From positions 6,076,001-6,140,000 of the forward strand of contig NC_045131.1 in NCBI RefSeq assembly GCF_007655135.1: DNA of 64,000 nucleotides. Reading direction: 5' to 3'. The position numbers and the translations under genes were made by a program. This document shows positions 23,426-35,674 of the stretch, piece by piece. Source of the stretch: Punica granatum (taxonomy: Eukaryota > Streptophyta > Magnoliopsida > Myrtales > Lythraceae). Numbering within the stretch: position 1 is the stretch's first letter; the number at the start of each line of letters is the position of its first letter. A model generated the notes under the pieces. That model had not been told where the DNA came from and did no database searches. It saw only the letters and a program-made list of their open reading frames with translations.

Positions 23426-24488
23426 GATTGCTTGTCTCAAGATGCAAAACCAAACCTAACGTCCTTCTCCATGGTCTATAATATTGCAATGTCGGTAAAC
23501 AAGATTGATCAGTTTGGGCCAATTATATGTTATGGGCCTATCGGAACGAATCGTTTTGTAATGTATCCTACATGCCCAGAAGGATGGCCGGATCAGAGTA
23601 AGCGCGACAGCACTCCGAACGTTTAGCTGTTTTTCAGTTTTCGTCCTCGACCTTTACTTTTATTCAAATTCATCCTCGATCTCTCGTAAAGTATCTGAAC
23701 CCGTCCAAGAGGGTGGTAGCTAGAAATTAGATCAATACCAGGCATTTTCGTAATGCAATCTTGAGATTTACTAAGGAAGAAGTTTTTAGTTTTACACAGT
23801 AAAAACAAATCCTCAAAATCTCCTCCCTTTCCCATTAAGGAAATAAGAAAACTCGACGGCGCTGATATCATAAAGTTAACGCGTAAAACAATTAGCCATT
23901 CTCCAGGGCCTAATCTGGTCTGGTCGATTTGATGGAGCTATGGTCTACAACGTCGGTTAAAGAGAAGAAAGAACTTGCTGATAACATTTGCCTCCACTAC
24001 CAGATAAACCTCTGAATGAATCCCAGGTTCGTGAGCAAAAGTTAGGAGTAAATAAGCAAAAAGAAAAGGAAGAATTAAAATGTGTGTGTTAGAGAAAATC
24101 ATCGCTATGACAAAACATTAATATAATGTGCAGAAAGAATTTAACTCCAAACCGGAGAACAAAAATGGAATATAAAATGGAACACGGAAAATGTCCTTTT
24201 TTTTTTCCTTTTTTTTTCTCGGGCTTTATTGCCCATTGCTCAATTTAATTGGTTTCTGCATCATCTAGAGAACACCGTGGTCCTGCACGGTCGAGATTAA
24301 TTTGCAAAAAAATGTACACACGGTCCAAGTCGAAAATTTTCCCCCAGCCTTTGTGTGGAAAAAAATAACTGAGCTCGAACATCTCCGATCGATACTCCAC
24401 CTAAGAAAGACTCCGAACCCAGAACATAATGTCTTTTCAAGTGATTTTACGGATAAGAGTCAGCGATGAGGAGTGAGTTCATTCCCCT

Positions 24489-27400
24489 TCACACCGGGAT
24501 CTTCTTTAGACCGGCAGAAACAGGCATTCCTAAGAACCCAAAGAAGATGCTGAGGAACCACTGCCCAAAGGAGAGAGGTGTGGTGTTTGCAAAGGTTCCC
24601 AAGTACTCGACGATTATGATCTGGAAGAATGCAGTGCAGCTCAGGACTCCTACAAAGATATAGTTGTCGAGTATGCCCTTCAAGACATCTATCTCCTCCA
24701 TCTCACGAGAGTTTATCTCGTTGAAGACCTGCAGAAAGAATTTAATCGAACCAACGTCATATTCGTTTTTAACTTGTGAAACCGAATCAATTCCTTTTTA
24801 CTCTTAAATTAGTGATCAAGCCAATAAAATCTCACTCCATCAGCCCCTGCATAAATTGCTGAATTAATAGCACCAGTGACAGTGTTCAGAAGAAACTCAC
24901 CTGGCAGAAGACGAACGAATTGAAGATGAGGGTGTTCAAGGTAAGATCTGAGCCAGGACCCTCAAGCCCGAAAAGTGCTTTCCCTTTGGCCTGAAGAAAC
25001 CATATCACCAGAAACTGGTATAGGGACTGCCCCAAGATGTTCCTCCACATGACATTGCTAATGAAGTTCCCTCTCCTTCCAACCGGAGGGCGCTTCATCA
25101 GCTCGTCATTGGGCGGCTCAGTCGCAAGTGCAAGTGCTCCCAATGTATCCATTATCATGTTGACCCAGAGAAGCTGAACTGCTGTGAGGGGAGCAGACCC
25201 TGAAACAAGATTCGTTCAAGAGCTATCAGCATAAGTCACTGAATTTGATAGTTACTTGTACGGAAATGGCGTATTAGTTTTTTTACCAGTCAAGCAGGCA
25301 GAAGAGAAATTGACAATCAGTGCCACCACATTAACAGTCAGCTGGAATTGCACAAACTTCTGAATGTTAATGTACACGGAACGTCCCCATTTGCCCACTG
25401 TCACAATGGTGGAGAAATTGTCGTCCAAGATAATAACATCTGCACTCTCTTTAGCAACCTAAAATGAAGAAAATACCCTTTAATTGCACAAGTAACAGAT
25501 GTTGCAGCTAATTCAAAAAATATGGGCACTTGAAAAAAGAGTGGCTGCAGAATCTCAGTAAAGTGATTTGATCATTGAAGATCGAATTTCCGATTTCTCG
25601 CAGTCTAGAAGTAAAAAAGTAGGCTTCCTAATCTTAGTATCTAAAATAACCATATGCAGGGGTTATGCTTAATTAGAAAGGTGAACAGACCTCGGTTCCT
25701 GCTATGCCCATTGCCAGTCCAATATCTGCCTCATGAAGTGCTGGGGCATCATTTGTACCATCTCCAGTCACTGCCACAACTTCATCAAAAGTAGTACGCA
25801 AGTGCCTAACCAGTGTGTGCTTGTCTAGCGGCGAGGACCGAGCCATCACCTGAATATTACATGCAAAATTTTGATTCAAAGATCTGATCAAGTACAGAGA
25901 AGTGGTTTGTTAAATCAATATTATATATAGGATTGCAAAATATAGTACCTGAATTTTCGGGATTAGTGAGAGCAACTCCTCCACGCTCTTCTCTCGGAAA
26001 TCTGGGCCTTCAATAGCTATACCATCGTCGGTAAGGATCCCGCACTCCCTGGCAATTGCCTTAGCAGTGTTTATATTATCTCCAGTAACCATCCTCACAG
26101 TAATACCAGCAGAGCGACAAACTGCCACAGACTCCTTTACCCCAGGACGAACAGGATCCTTAATACCAACAATCCCGATGCAAGTGTACCCTGACTCGGG
26201 AATAGGACTCTCAGCAGAGAGTTCACTTCCCAGTTCCTTGTAAGTAAGACACAGAGTCCTCAGGGCCTCGCTGGCAAACTGATCAATTGTGGCCTTTAGG
26301 TGGTTATTTGCTACTTCGTCCAGCGGGACAACTTCGCCACTTGAATTGATGAACTTATCACATGCAGCGAGAACTATTTCTGAAGCACCCTTGGTATGGG
26401 CCCGAAAACCTCCTCCTGGAAGCTCGACCACAACCCCCATCCTCTTCTTGGTTGAGTTGAAAGGTTCAACCTTCACAAGGTTTATTTTTTGCCGCTCGGT
26501 TTGAAAGTCTCCCCTGAGTGACAGACCAAACTCTAATATGGCCGTCTCTGTCGGCGTCCCCAGGATCTCGCGCTTCCCTTTCTTGTTCACGACAACTTCT
26601 CCTCCCGTGTTAGTGAATATAGACTGGAGGAGAATCTTCAACGCCGAATCAGGAATTTCAGAGGATAGGTTCTTGCCATTGACCACTTCCTCCACATTCA
26701 GGCACATACACGATTTCACAACGGTCATGCGGTTAGTGGTCAGTGTGCCAGTCTTGTCACTGCAAATGCTTGTGGCAGACCCCATAGTCTCACAAGCCGC
26801 CAAATGGCGAACAAGGGCTTTATCGTTCATCATCTTCTTCATGGCAAAAGCAAGACTTAAGGTCACAGCTAAAGGTAATCCCTCAGGAACGGCAACCACA
26901 ACAATAGTGACTGCAACAGCAAAGTATTCCAACATTTCTAATGCATCATCTCCCGACCAGCTTAAGTAACTCCCCTCGTGCCATTTCCGGCTTACTAATC
27001 CTTGCACTAGGACGGCAAAAGTCACTACTGCAAAGAAAAGGCCTATCTTGCCAATGATCGTAGCCACTCCATTCAACTTAACCTGTAATGGAGTTTCATC
27101 GTCGCCTCCCTCGCTGAGAGTCGCCATTAATTTGCCCCATTGTGTTCTCATCCCAACAGTGGTCACCAGCATCTTGCATGACCCATCGCGGACTTTTGTT
27201 CCAGACAGCATAAACGGGTTTTCAGCGCTTGCCATTACTGGTTCGCTTTCCCCAGTTAGACTTGATTCATCAATCGATACAGAAAACCCAGAGATGAAAA
27301 GCCCATCTGCAGGAACTTGATCTCCAATAGAGAGGTGCACGATATCACCAGGAAGTAACTCATATATCGAGAGTTTCTGCCTGTATCCATTTCTCGTCAC

Positions 27401-29245
27401 TTGAATGGCTATCTTCTTTTTCTCATTGTCCAAGTCTTTGAACTGCAAGGACTGGCGATAATCACTTGTCGCTGTTACAACGACGACCAACAAGATACTT
27501 GCGACGATTCCAAGGCCATCATGGGCACCGTGGGGCCATCCTTCCATTGCAATGCCAACTATCAAGGAGACAAATGCACATGCTGCAAGGATCATGAGGG
27601 TCATGTCTTGTAATGCTTCCCATACAAATATCCAGAAGCTTCGAGGCTCGCTCTCAGCAAATTTGTTTATGCCGAAAATCTCTTGCCTACGGTCCATAAG
27701 CTCAGCACCAGTAGTGAGCCCATTTGTGGTTGATGTGGAAAGCTTTTCTGCAATACCTTCTATTCCACCATGAAACTTCAGCTTCTTTATATCATGACCC
27801 TCAACAATTGATCCCAGCTCTTCAGCACAAATTTGAAAACCTGACGCTTTGACTTCCTCAGGAACAGTGTAGTCACTTGGTTGAACCCCTGCATTCAAAA
27901 TATATCAGGAGTGGTTCATGATTTTCCTCCATGGAAGATCGGCATTATTATTCAGCTCGGTTGTAATTTGACTCACCTTGGATGAATTGGAATGCAGCCT
28001 TCGAGACCAGCACTGCAATCCTCAACTTCTCCTGTGATAATTAAATGAGAAACTAATAAGCATGGTACCCAACACTCTGACCTTCAACCATTTAAAACTA
28101 TTTTGAAGACATTGGACATTAAGGTCATGGCTGATTTTTCTGATCATGCCATATAGCTACTGCGGAAAAGATGGATGCAAGCAAGTTATAGTGAGAGAAT
28201 CTATTTCTTAACGAAAACAATGTTCAAACAAAATAATAAGGAAGCTTTTCATTATTGAGATGTTGCATGAAGATTGAGCGACTCTTTATGATCCTATAGA
28301 TTAACGGAAAAAAAGAAGCATGAGTTTTCAAGATCTTAGTGATGGAGCTTCGACCTATGTTTTAAAAAAAAAAAAAACTTGAAATGTCATCTTTTCTGCT
28401 CAATCAGAAAGCCTCACATGCGTGGTGAGGCATATAGTCAGCTGTAAGTTAGATCCAAAATACGAAGAAAAGGTGACATCTTGAAATCCAAATATAATAT
28501 TTCCAAATGTAAACAAATATTCTTGCAATAATAGAGCTGGGAATTCGGAAAGAAAGGTTTGAGGTAAATTATAAGGGAAATCATCCTCTCCGATCAAATC
28601 CGAAGAAGTAAATGTGAACATGGAGAGCAATAGATCATAGATGCACTTTTTCAGGTCACCTCAATTCCTTCTCGTCAATTCATCTCAGCAACAAAATAAT
28701 CGGGGAACAGAGCAGCACTGCCTATGCCAAGCAATAAACAAAAAATGGCATAAATCTCCATACTCTCATTTTTCCTCCTTATTTAGCTCGAGTTCCGGGC
28801 GTTCATATTATTGTGTAATGGATAATACCTAAACAATGGTCATATTCATCGAAGTTCATGGGTTCATATATCTTGCCATTGCAGCATGTTAAGGTCTCAA
28901 GCCGAGTCTCCCTCTCACTTGCCTTCTCCAATCTGATCCTAAAAATTCAAATTTTCCAAGTGCGCGGCAGTATTCAATCGTAAGCTCGGAATGATGATGA
29001 TGATGATCCTCCACGGAAACAGATGAAAGGAAACACCTTTAACTAAAACTACCAAGCCAAAAGAGAAAGACCTGATTGGTGCGGCGCATAGCAGCGGCCT
29101 CATAGCGCTTGGAGAGGTTGGCGGTGAAGCGGAACCTGCGCTTGGGGTTCTTCACCACACCGCAGAGCTTCCTCCACCTCTCGAGCACCTCCTCCGACGA
29201 GTGCTTCGCCTTCACATCAAAGTTCTCGTTCAAGTAGCTCTCCAT
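24489..29245 (-). CDS. ACA: P2B calcium-transporting ATPase, ACA1/ACA2 type
   Basis: Exons in coding order are 29245-29072, 28031-27977, 27888-25949, 25849-25691, 25458-25287, 25199-24901 and 24728-24489; all introns are GT-AG, giving 1012 aa against about 1014 for Arabidopsis ACA2. The N-terminus [19 protein letters not shown] and the basic/aromatic [20 protein letters not shown] segment (about 33-52) form the calmodulin-binding autoinhibitory region of plant type IIB pumps. Catalytic motifs are all present: SLTGESEP (actuator), PEGLP in membrane helix 4, [11 protein letters not shown] with the phosphorylated Asp454, [12 protein letters not shown], and [16 protein letters not shown]. The C-terminal membrane exons run to KKIPV-stop. 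It exports cytosolic Ca2+ by ATP hydrolysis and is released from inhibition by Ca2+-calmodulin; ACA1/ACA2 relatives act on internal membranes. An in-frame upstream ATG at 29284 would add 13 Gly-rich residues and is less likely. Confidence 0.95.
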
Positions 29246-30887
29246 GATCGCTACTCCTCCTCCTCCTCCTCCTCCCCCCCTCACTCACGGCGCCTCACCT
29301 CTCAAACACGGAACCGGCCAATCCAAGACATTAAATAATGGGAAACTCCTCCCCACTCCAACGCGCCTTCGCAGCCAAGGAACTTCTGCAGTTTCTCTCC
29401 CGAGTGGAAACCGACGTGGTGAGTGAAAAAAGTGAGAAAGGAGCTGAAGAAGGAGAGGGGAAATTGCAAGGGTAATTTCTCTCTCTCCCTCTCTCTCTCT
29501 GCAGTGACCGACAATGTCGAGAGGATGTGGACACTGCGAGGAAGGAGGGAATGAAGGAAGGAGGGAGGAAAGGAAGCAGGAAGAGGAGGAAGAAGAAGAA
29601 GAAAAGGAGGAAGATGAAGATCCGAAAATTGTTGGAGACTTCCATTATGGAAGAGCTATTTTCGGCTCTTCGTTTCTTTCCTAATTTTTTGGAAGCCAAA
29701 TTCTTTTCCTTTGCATATGAGCCAGTCAAAATTGCAGGTTTTTAGTTTTTTTTCTTTTTTTCCCCTTTTCCCTTTGCTATGATTTGAATTTTTTTATATT
29801 CTATTTTTTGGCCAATTTTTGTCTTTTTTTCCTTGTGTTTTTTTTTAAAAAAATTTATTACACCATATAACCTAACGTTGACAGATATTCTTAAATCTAT
29901 CTAACATCATTTTTTTTTCCTTGAGATATCCCAATATTGCTATTTTTATTTCACCAACTATTCTATTGGGCTAGATAGTGACATCAAATTAGCAACGTTG
30001 GAATATCTCAAGTAAAAAATCGACGTTGAGATAGATCTAAGAATATATGTCAATGTTAGACTATATGGTGCAATATATCCTTTTTTATATCCATATTCAT
30101 GTGCAGGACCGTGTTCATATTACAAATTACAGTTTACAACAAGTTTAATTTGTTTAACTAATTTTATAGATCCACCTCGAACGAACTAACGGTATCCTCA
30201 CGTATGCCAAATATTATTGTTGCGAAAAGCAAAATATCTTGAAAGTGTGCAGTTATGTGATAGAATTTATCAGAAAAGTGACAATTTTCATTCAATGCAT
30301 CCACTGTTATTTTTATCGTCAATAGCCTTAGATTTTCCTTGTGGGAGCCGACTGTGGTGAGAGCCGGTGACATGAAATGTTCCAAGTTAAGTGCAATAAT
30401 AGTATGATTTGTCATATTGCAACAATTGTAGCTACCGATGATTATGAGGAGTATAAACAACGTTCGACGACATAGCTTGAGGCGATTGCAATGAGATACT
30501 TGTGCGTGGAAACTGACGCATGGAGCTGAGAATCAATAGTCCTCGTTCGGAAGGCATGTATCACATGACCAGCTTAACAAAAAAGAAAAAAAGAAAAATA
30601 TAATTTCATGGTAATTTATTTATTTTATCTAAATGGAAATTCAACAAAAAAAGGGGGGAAAATCAACGGCTCAGATTCGCCCGTCACATGAGAAGCCATC
30701 ACTGCTGGGTGCGGAGAACACTTTCGCGGCACCCGGGAAAATTCTTGTGGTCCCCACTTTCCAATAGAAGAAAGAACTAACTGACGAGCAACTTCCGCTT
30801 CATTCATTTCCCCCGCCACTCTCTCCCTCTCCTCTTCACTGCTCCTCCTCTCCTCCCCTCTCTCTGATCTCTCTCAGTTTGCGAACG
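29246..30887. other. Divergent upstream region of calcium pump and VDAC
   Basis: The two flanking genes are transcribed away from each other. 29250-29620 is purine/pyrimidine-skewed (CTCCTCCTCC, GGAAGGAGG, GAAGAAGAAG) and is probably leader and proximal promoter of the pump. 30790-30887 is CT-rich (CTCTCCCTCTCC, CTCTCTCTGATCTCTCTC) and is probably the VDAC leader. A foldback element at 29853-30080 is listed separately. No gene is supported. Confidence 0.5.
29853..30080. mobile_element. Compact foldback (inverted-repeat) element
   Basis: The left arm (about 29853-29950) reads ACACCATATAACCTAACG, TTGACAGATATTCTTAAATC, then TTGAGATATCCCAATATTGC. The right arm (about 29985-30080), reverse-complemented, reads GCACCATATAGTCTAACA, TTGACATATATTCTTAGATC, then TTGAGATATTCCAACGTTGC. 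The arms match at most positions over about 90 bp with a loop of about 35 bp. This is the shape of a foldback MITE. It lies between two divergent promoters. Confidence 0.65.
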
Positions 30888-32288
30888 ATGAACACAGGAC
30901 CAGGACTCTTCTCCGACGTCGGGAAGAAAGCGAGGGGTTGATCTCCATCTGCATTCGACTTCAACCCATTCGACCTGTCCTTAGAATTAGCCATTAATTG
31001 GTTCTTCGTCTCCTAATCACGTGATTGTTTGATCCTGCAGATCTTTTGACTGCAAACTACACGACCGATAAGAAGTTCTCCGTTAACACTTGCAGTGTCG
31101 ACAATGGAGTGGTACATCCCCGATCTTTGAATCTCTATCATTCTTTGTGATTAACATCCATGAATGCGATTATGAGGTTGGGATCCAATTCCCACGGAAC
31201 GCATTCCTGTGCCCCTACTTCGATTCGGATCTGGAGTTAAAGTTATGATCGCGATCACGATCATAAGATCCTGTTCAACTTGTCAACAGGTACTCACATC
31301 AACTGCGCTGAAGAGTGGAGGACTTTCAACTGCTGCTGTGGCTGCAAAGTACATTTACAAGAATTCCCTGATCGATGTCATGGTCGATACGGAGTCGAAC
31401 GTGAGATGCCTCGGCACATATCGGTTTTGCAAAGTACAACTAATTGAATCTGCATCTTAGACGGATCTTGATGTCCTGGCAGGTTTTAACCACTGTGACT
31501 CTCACGGAGATCTTCCCATCAACCAAAGGCATTGCCTCGTTTAAGTTTCCCGACTGCAGCTCCGGCAAGGTACATGCAAATTCCACGTCTCCTGAGGCTC
31601 TGAATTGCTAAAAACTGCTTAGTTTGTTTGAAATCGTTCTTTTGTGGGTCGCTGCCATTACGTGTCATGCAGATGGAGGTCCAATATTTCCATGATCATG
31701 CAACATTTACGACATCCGTGGCGTTGAGACAATCTCCCCTCATCAACATCTCCGCTACTGTCGGCACCCCAAGCATGGCCTTTGGTGCAGAGGTTGGGTA
31801 TGATACCAATTCTGGCACTCTTACAAAGTATAGCGCGGGTGTGAGTGCGCAGAAGTCAGATGCTTATGCTTCGATAATTCTGTAAGTCGGCCTGCGTATA
31901 AGTTATTAAAAGAGCAATGTTCATATTATCATTGTACGATCTACATGACATAGGCCATTTTTCGGTTCTTTGATTTCTTAGGGGTGACAAAGGGGACTCC
32001 ATAAGGGCATCTTATGTGCACCATGTTGATAAGCTGAAGAAGAGTGCCGCTGCGGGAGAGGTCATGAGGAAGTTCTCAACAAACGAGAACATCGTCACTG
32101 TTGGAGGACAGTACACTATCGACCCCCTGACAGTAGTCAAAGGGAAGCTCAACAACTACGGGACGCTTGGGGCCGTTCTGCAGCACGAGATCATACCAAA
32201 ATCGCTGCTCACTATTTCTACTGAGGTTAACACCAAGGCTCTTGAGAGGACTCCCAAGTTCGGTCTCTCAATCGCGCTGGTCCCATGA
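30888..32288 (+). CDS. VDAC: Mitochondrial outer-membrane porin, VDAC
   Basis: Exons are 30888-30936, 31041-31111, 31290-31400, 31483-31569, 31673-31881 and 31982-32288; all introns are GT-AG, giving 277 aa (plant VDACs are about 276). The N-terminal amphipathic helix (GPGLFSDVGKKARDLL) is followed by alternating beta strands without long hydrophobic helices, as expected for a 19-strand barrel. Conserved family words include VLTTVTLTEIFPSTKGIASF, VQYFHDHATFTTSVAL, ILGDKGDSIRASYVHH, FSTNENIVTVGGQY and the C-terminal KFGLSIALVP. It forms the voltage-gated channel for metabolites and ions across the outer membrane. By eye it is closest to VDAC2-like members; the isoform is not assigned. Confidence 0.95.
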
Positions 32289-33752
32289 CTCGTTTCTTCC
32301 TTCCAATGATGCCCATTTTCTACTTCGATACCTCATCTTCCTTCTATCCAGCCCATTCTTAATGTTCAAGGGCGTGAGAATGAGCCCTTAATAAAGTAGT
32401 TGAACCGGCAAAAAGTTGTTAGGTAACCGTCAACAGCGGCTGGATTGGCTTGATTTCCGGTAAACATGTAATTCTTTTCCCCGGTAACATTCATGCAAAT
32501 CGAAATCTTATGATATTCGTAATGGAGACTCCAGAGTTCAGACTTGTTTGATATGATTCAGCCCATTCTGTATAATTTACACAAGTGAAAGTCACGGCTT
32601 CTCAAACCGGAATGTTATGCTATAACAGCATCTTATAATCTGTTCAACATAAGCAGAGACAGTCTAGGAATGGGCTCTATTCTGAGTGACTGTTGGGCAG
32701 TTGCAGGGCGTTCATGCTTCTGTCATCTGCCCAATTCTGACACTATAAGAAGCCATAATCGCCACATATCCATGAAGGGTTTCGCCCTTCGATTGTTTAT
32801 ACATCACGGAATAAAACACAAGCGTTTTATATTCCATGAAGAGCGTGGACTATGACACAGGACACAGCAATGGCGGAAGAGAGTAGAGGCAACGACAATT
32901 ACCAGTTGCACAAGCAACAGAGGATTAAAGATTTGATTCATTCATGTCTAGAAAAAAGCTCACTGGCCCGAAAACAGAACAGAGGTGGCTCTACAGGAAG
33001 GATCTCCGGCCACCGTATACTCACAGAACGCCCGTCAAAAGTGGTAATGGACTAGAACTTTATAAAAGGACTGACCCTATTTTGACAATGGAGAATAACT
33101 ACTCAATCCTCAGAGATCGATGGGCACGGTTTAAATCATTGCCATCTCTTTCAGAAATGTTTACCAACTTCACAAACACAGATTCCAGTAAACCCTTATC
33201 CCAGATCAGGTGTTCAACCGAACCAGGCATAACCAATCACTCTGGCGTATATCGCAACTAATAGCCGGGAGCAACCGAACAAGGCCTCACAGTTACAACT
33301 CATTCTAATAGGGCACAGACACAATAAAGACAAAGCTCCTTTCTCATTCTAATTGTTTGACAACCCTCCAAAGCCTAACTCGAAATCAGTTGTAATGAAG
33401 CAGCTTAAGTATCCAAAAATGAGCCTTTTCTAAGTCTGTTAGGCGAATAACCAGAAATTTTCGGTAACAATGATAGCAAACAGAAGAAAAATCGCATGAA
33501 TGCAAATAAGCAACTAAGATGAACAGTAAAGGATCAAAATTGGAAGAACAGACCGCAACAAACTCCATTGAAGCATCATCCGAGAAACGAAACAAGGTCT
33601 CTTCCAGATCCAACTAGCATAATAAGGAAACATGGCAAAGATTTAACTACCAAAACATGACACAGTAACAGCAGCTAACAGTTTCATCGTAAGAGCAAAA
33701 TGTAAAATCCAAAAAAAAGGAACTTCCTCTCACTCTCCATATGGTATTATGC
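32289..33752. other. Intergenic, 3' ends of VDAC and RPL26
   Basis: An AATAAA at 32390-32395, about 100 bp after the VDAC stop, is a plausible polyadenylation signal. The RPL26 3' UTR enters from the other side. Short open frames around 32850-33260 in two overlapping frames have no recognisable domain, so I do not call a gene. Confidence 0.45.
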
Positions 33753-34193
33753 TTAATCCACATTCTGCATTATATCCTCAGCGGTGAATTTAGTCCCCTT
33801 GTCCTTGTCTGCGGCGGCGCGGCCCTTCGCCTTCCGGTCGAGGAGCGACTTCCTATCCTTGTCGAGACGGAGCTTCGTGATCAACACCTTAGAGGGGTCG
33901 ATTCCGACGTTAACGGTCGCCCCGTTAACCTTCTCCCTGGTTATCCGCTCGATGTGGATCACCCACTTCTTGCGGTAGACCTGCACTACCTTGCCCTCGC
34001 GGCCCTTGTAGGTGCCCCTGACGACCTGGACCTCATCGTCCTTGCGCACGGGCATCGACCGGACGTTGTACTTGGACCGGAGGTCGGTGCTCAACGGGGC
34101 GCTCATTAGGATCCGCCGGAGGCTGGACGGCGCCGTGAAATGGGCCTTCCGGTTCTTCCGGCGGGAGCTGCTCACCCTTGGATTATACTTCAT
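33753..34193 (-). CDS. RPL26: 60S ribosomal protein L26 (uL24)
   Basis: A single uninterrupted 146-codon frame, the usual length of plant L26. It starts [20 protein letters not shown] and contains the KOW motif ([20 protein letters not shown]) that defines the family. The highly basic composition and the conserved [20 protein letters not shown] segment also fit. It is a structural component of the large cytosolic ribosomal subunit near the polypeptide exit tunnel. Arabidopsis L26 copies are also intronless or nearly so. The gene has a textbook ribosomal-protein promoter just upstream. Confidence 0.97.
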   Translation of the reverse strand: MKYNPRVSSSRRKNRKAHFTAPSSLRRILMSAPLSTDLRSKYNVRSMPVRKDDEVQVVRGTYKGREGKVVQVYRKKWVIHIERITREKVNGATVNVGIDPSKVLITKLRLDKDRKSLLDRKAKGRAAADKDKGTKFTAEDIMQNVD

Positions 34194-34225
34194 CTTTGCA
34201 AGTAGGGTTGGAACGAGTCCACAGC

Positions 34226-34352
34226 TAGGGTTTCTCACCAATATATACAATGGAAAGAAGGCAACGACGGCGTTTTTAGATGGGCTGGGCATGGGCGGTT
34301 TTGCTTGCACGGGCATGACCGGGCTGTTTTTCTTGGGCTTGAAAATTGGGCT
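34226..34352 (-). promoter_or_regulatory. RPL26 promoter: telo-box plus site II cluster
   Basis: On the plus strand, TAGGGTTT at 34226-34233 is the complement of the telo-box AAACCCTA, 33 bp upstream of the RPL26 ATG. TGGGC words occur at 34281, 34286, 34292, 34334 and 34347. Three of them are TGGGCT, the site II form bound by TCP factors. The telo-box/site II combination is well known from plant ribosomal-protein genes active in dividing cells. The motifs are seen directly; function is by analogy. Confidence 0.75.
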
Positions 34353-34374
34353 TGGGAAAAAGATCGTCCAAGTC

Positions 34375-34520
34375 TTAAGCAAATTCTCAAATTCGAATAT
34401 TATGAATGGGGAAAATTCACGTTATGAGAACTTTATCATTTAGTGGGCCGATCCCACTCGACTGAATTAGTCGGAGTTCATTAGGCTTTCGGATACTATA
34501 ATTGACCTCGAAAAAAAAAT
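34375..34520 (+). mobile_element. SINE copy (family A) abutting the RPL26 promoter
   Basis: The order of words is TCTCAAATTCGAATATTATG, GGGGAAAATTCACGTTATGA, TTTAGTGGGCCGATCC, ACTGAATTAGTCGG, TTCATTAGGCTTTCGGATAC, then ACCTCGAAAAAAAAA. It matches the 3' module of the other family members and ends in an A run. Its start lies about 25 bp from the last site II word of the RPL26 promoter. Confidence 0.6.
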
Positions 34521-35674
34521 TATAATGATACCAAAAAGAAATAAAGGGGCTATTGTTGGCGGTGATCGAGATCTCTTGATTTTGGGTGGTGATTTGTGTT
34601 ATTATACTAAGTCCCCGTTTTCAGTGGATTATAATCTTTAAATTATGCTTATAAAGATGTGGGACTTTGGAGATTTACGATATCGTTTGACGTTAGAAGG
34701 TTTCACTAATCTCTCCCACCAAAAGTAATAGGAGGATGTGTTGGAACGCTGCGGATTGTCAATGGCTTATTAGTTGTGCACGGACTTGTCAAGATCAACA
34801 ACTTCGCGATCGTTATGAGATTGTAAGTCATACCTCACTATCTCATAAAATGCTTGAAGCAACGGAATATGATTAAAAGGCACGAGGACATACTTTTCTC
34901 GGTATATGAAAAGGCCATTAATCATTAGGAGTAGCATCTCTATATATGTCAATCTATTTATCATTTTCCCCCACCCCCTTTCTAAATGCGTTCTACCTTA
35001 CTATTGCATCCCTAGTGATCCTAACTAATTAATATGATTATTACCTACAATTAAACACATGAATAAATTGCATGTAACGTATATAGACCTAGCCTTTTAT
35101 CCCTTTCCAAAATTTTCTTAATATTTTCTTCGATCCAAATTAATGATTGATAATTCTACTTCCAATTTTTTCAATCATATGTATATTTTTCAATAATGCA
35201 TCCCAAACTCTTTTTTGTTTTGAACCAATCTTGTTGGTACATTCCAGATTTTTTCTATACATAGTAGATTAGTAATCACTATCAAAATAAGCAAAAGACC
35301 AACTTATGTATCAAGTAAGGCTAAATATCTTGATTAACTTCATCTTGTCTCAATTGTGATTTTCCATATTTCCAGCAAAGGAATTATCGGGTCAGAATCC
35401 CACTATTTAATTTTGAATCAAGAAAGGGACATTAAATGGAAAGGGAACTTTAATACACCAAGCATTCAATGTGGACATCACTCACCACATGCAATGCAAT
35501 AAATTCCCCCACCCAAATCCTTCAAAAAGGGAATTTAATTTGGATTTTCACTATATCTCTCCTCCCCCTCACCTCCCCACATAAACCCTCGATGAAAGAA
35601 TCATAATACATCAGATCAGCACTGATAGAAAGGGTTTCAAAGAAGAAGAAAGAAAGGCATTTTGCGAAGGAGCC
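34521..35674. other. Upstream region of the NPH3-family gene
   Basis: AT-rich, with no gene. A tiny uORF (ATGAAAGAATCATAA at 35591-35605) lies in the probable 5' leader of the next gene. Nothing else was recognised. Confidence 0.4.

Larger units (their letters stand above)
19204..24488. other. Intergenic region with decayed repeats between BTB-TAZ gene and calcium pump
   Basis: About 19204-20250 is probably the BTB-TAZ promoter and leader. It contains poly-T/poly-C runs and a TTTATATAAG TATA-like motif near 20201. Around 20500-21000 the minus strand has a short open frame without introns or domain that I could not assign. 21960-22690 looks retrotransposon-derived and 23306-23425 is a SINE; both are listed. 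The rest holds nothing recognisable. Confidence 0.4.

Noticed and set aside
32852..33261. Two overlapping plus-strand frames after VDAC
   Set aside because: Low-information sequence with no domain and no transcript signals; more likely intergenic.
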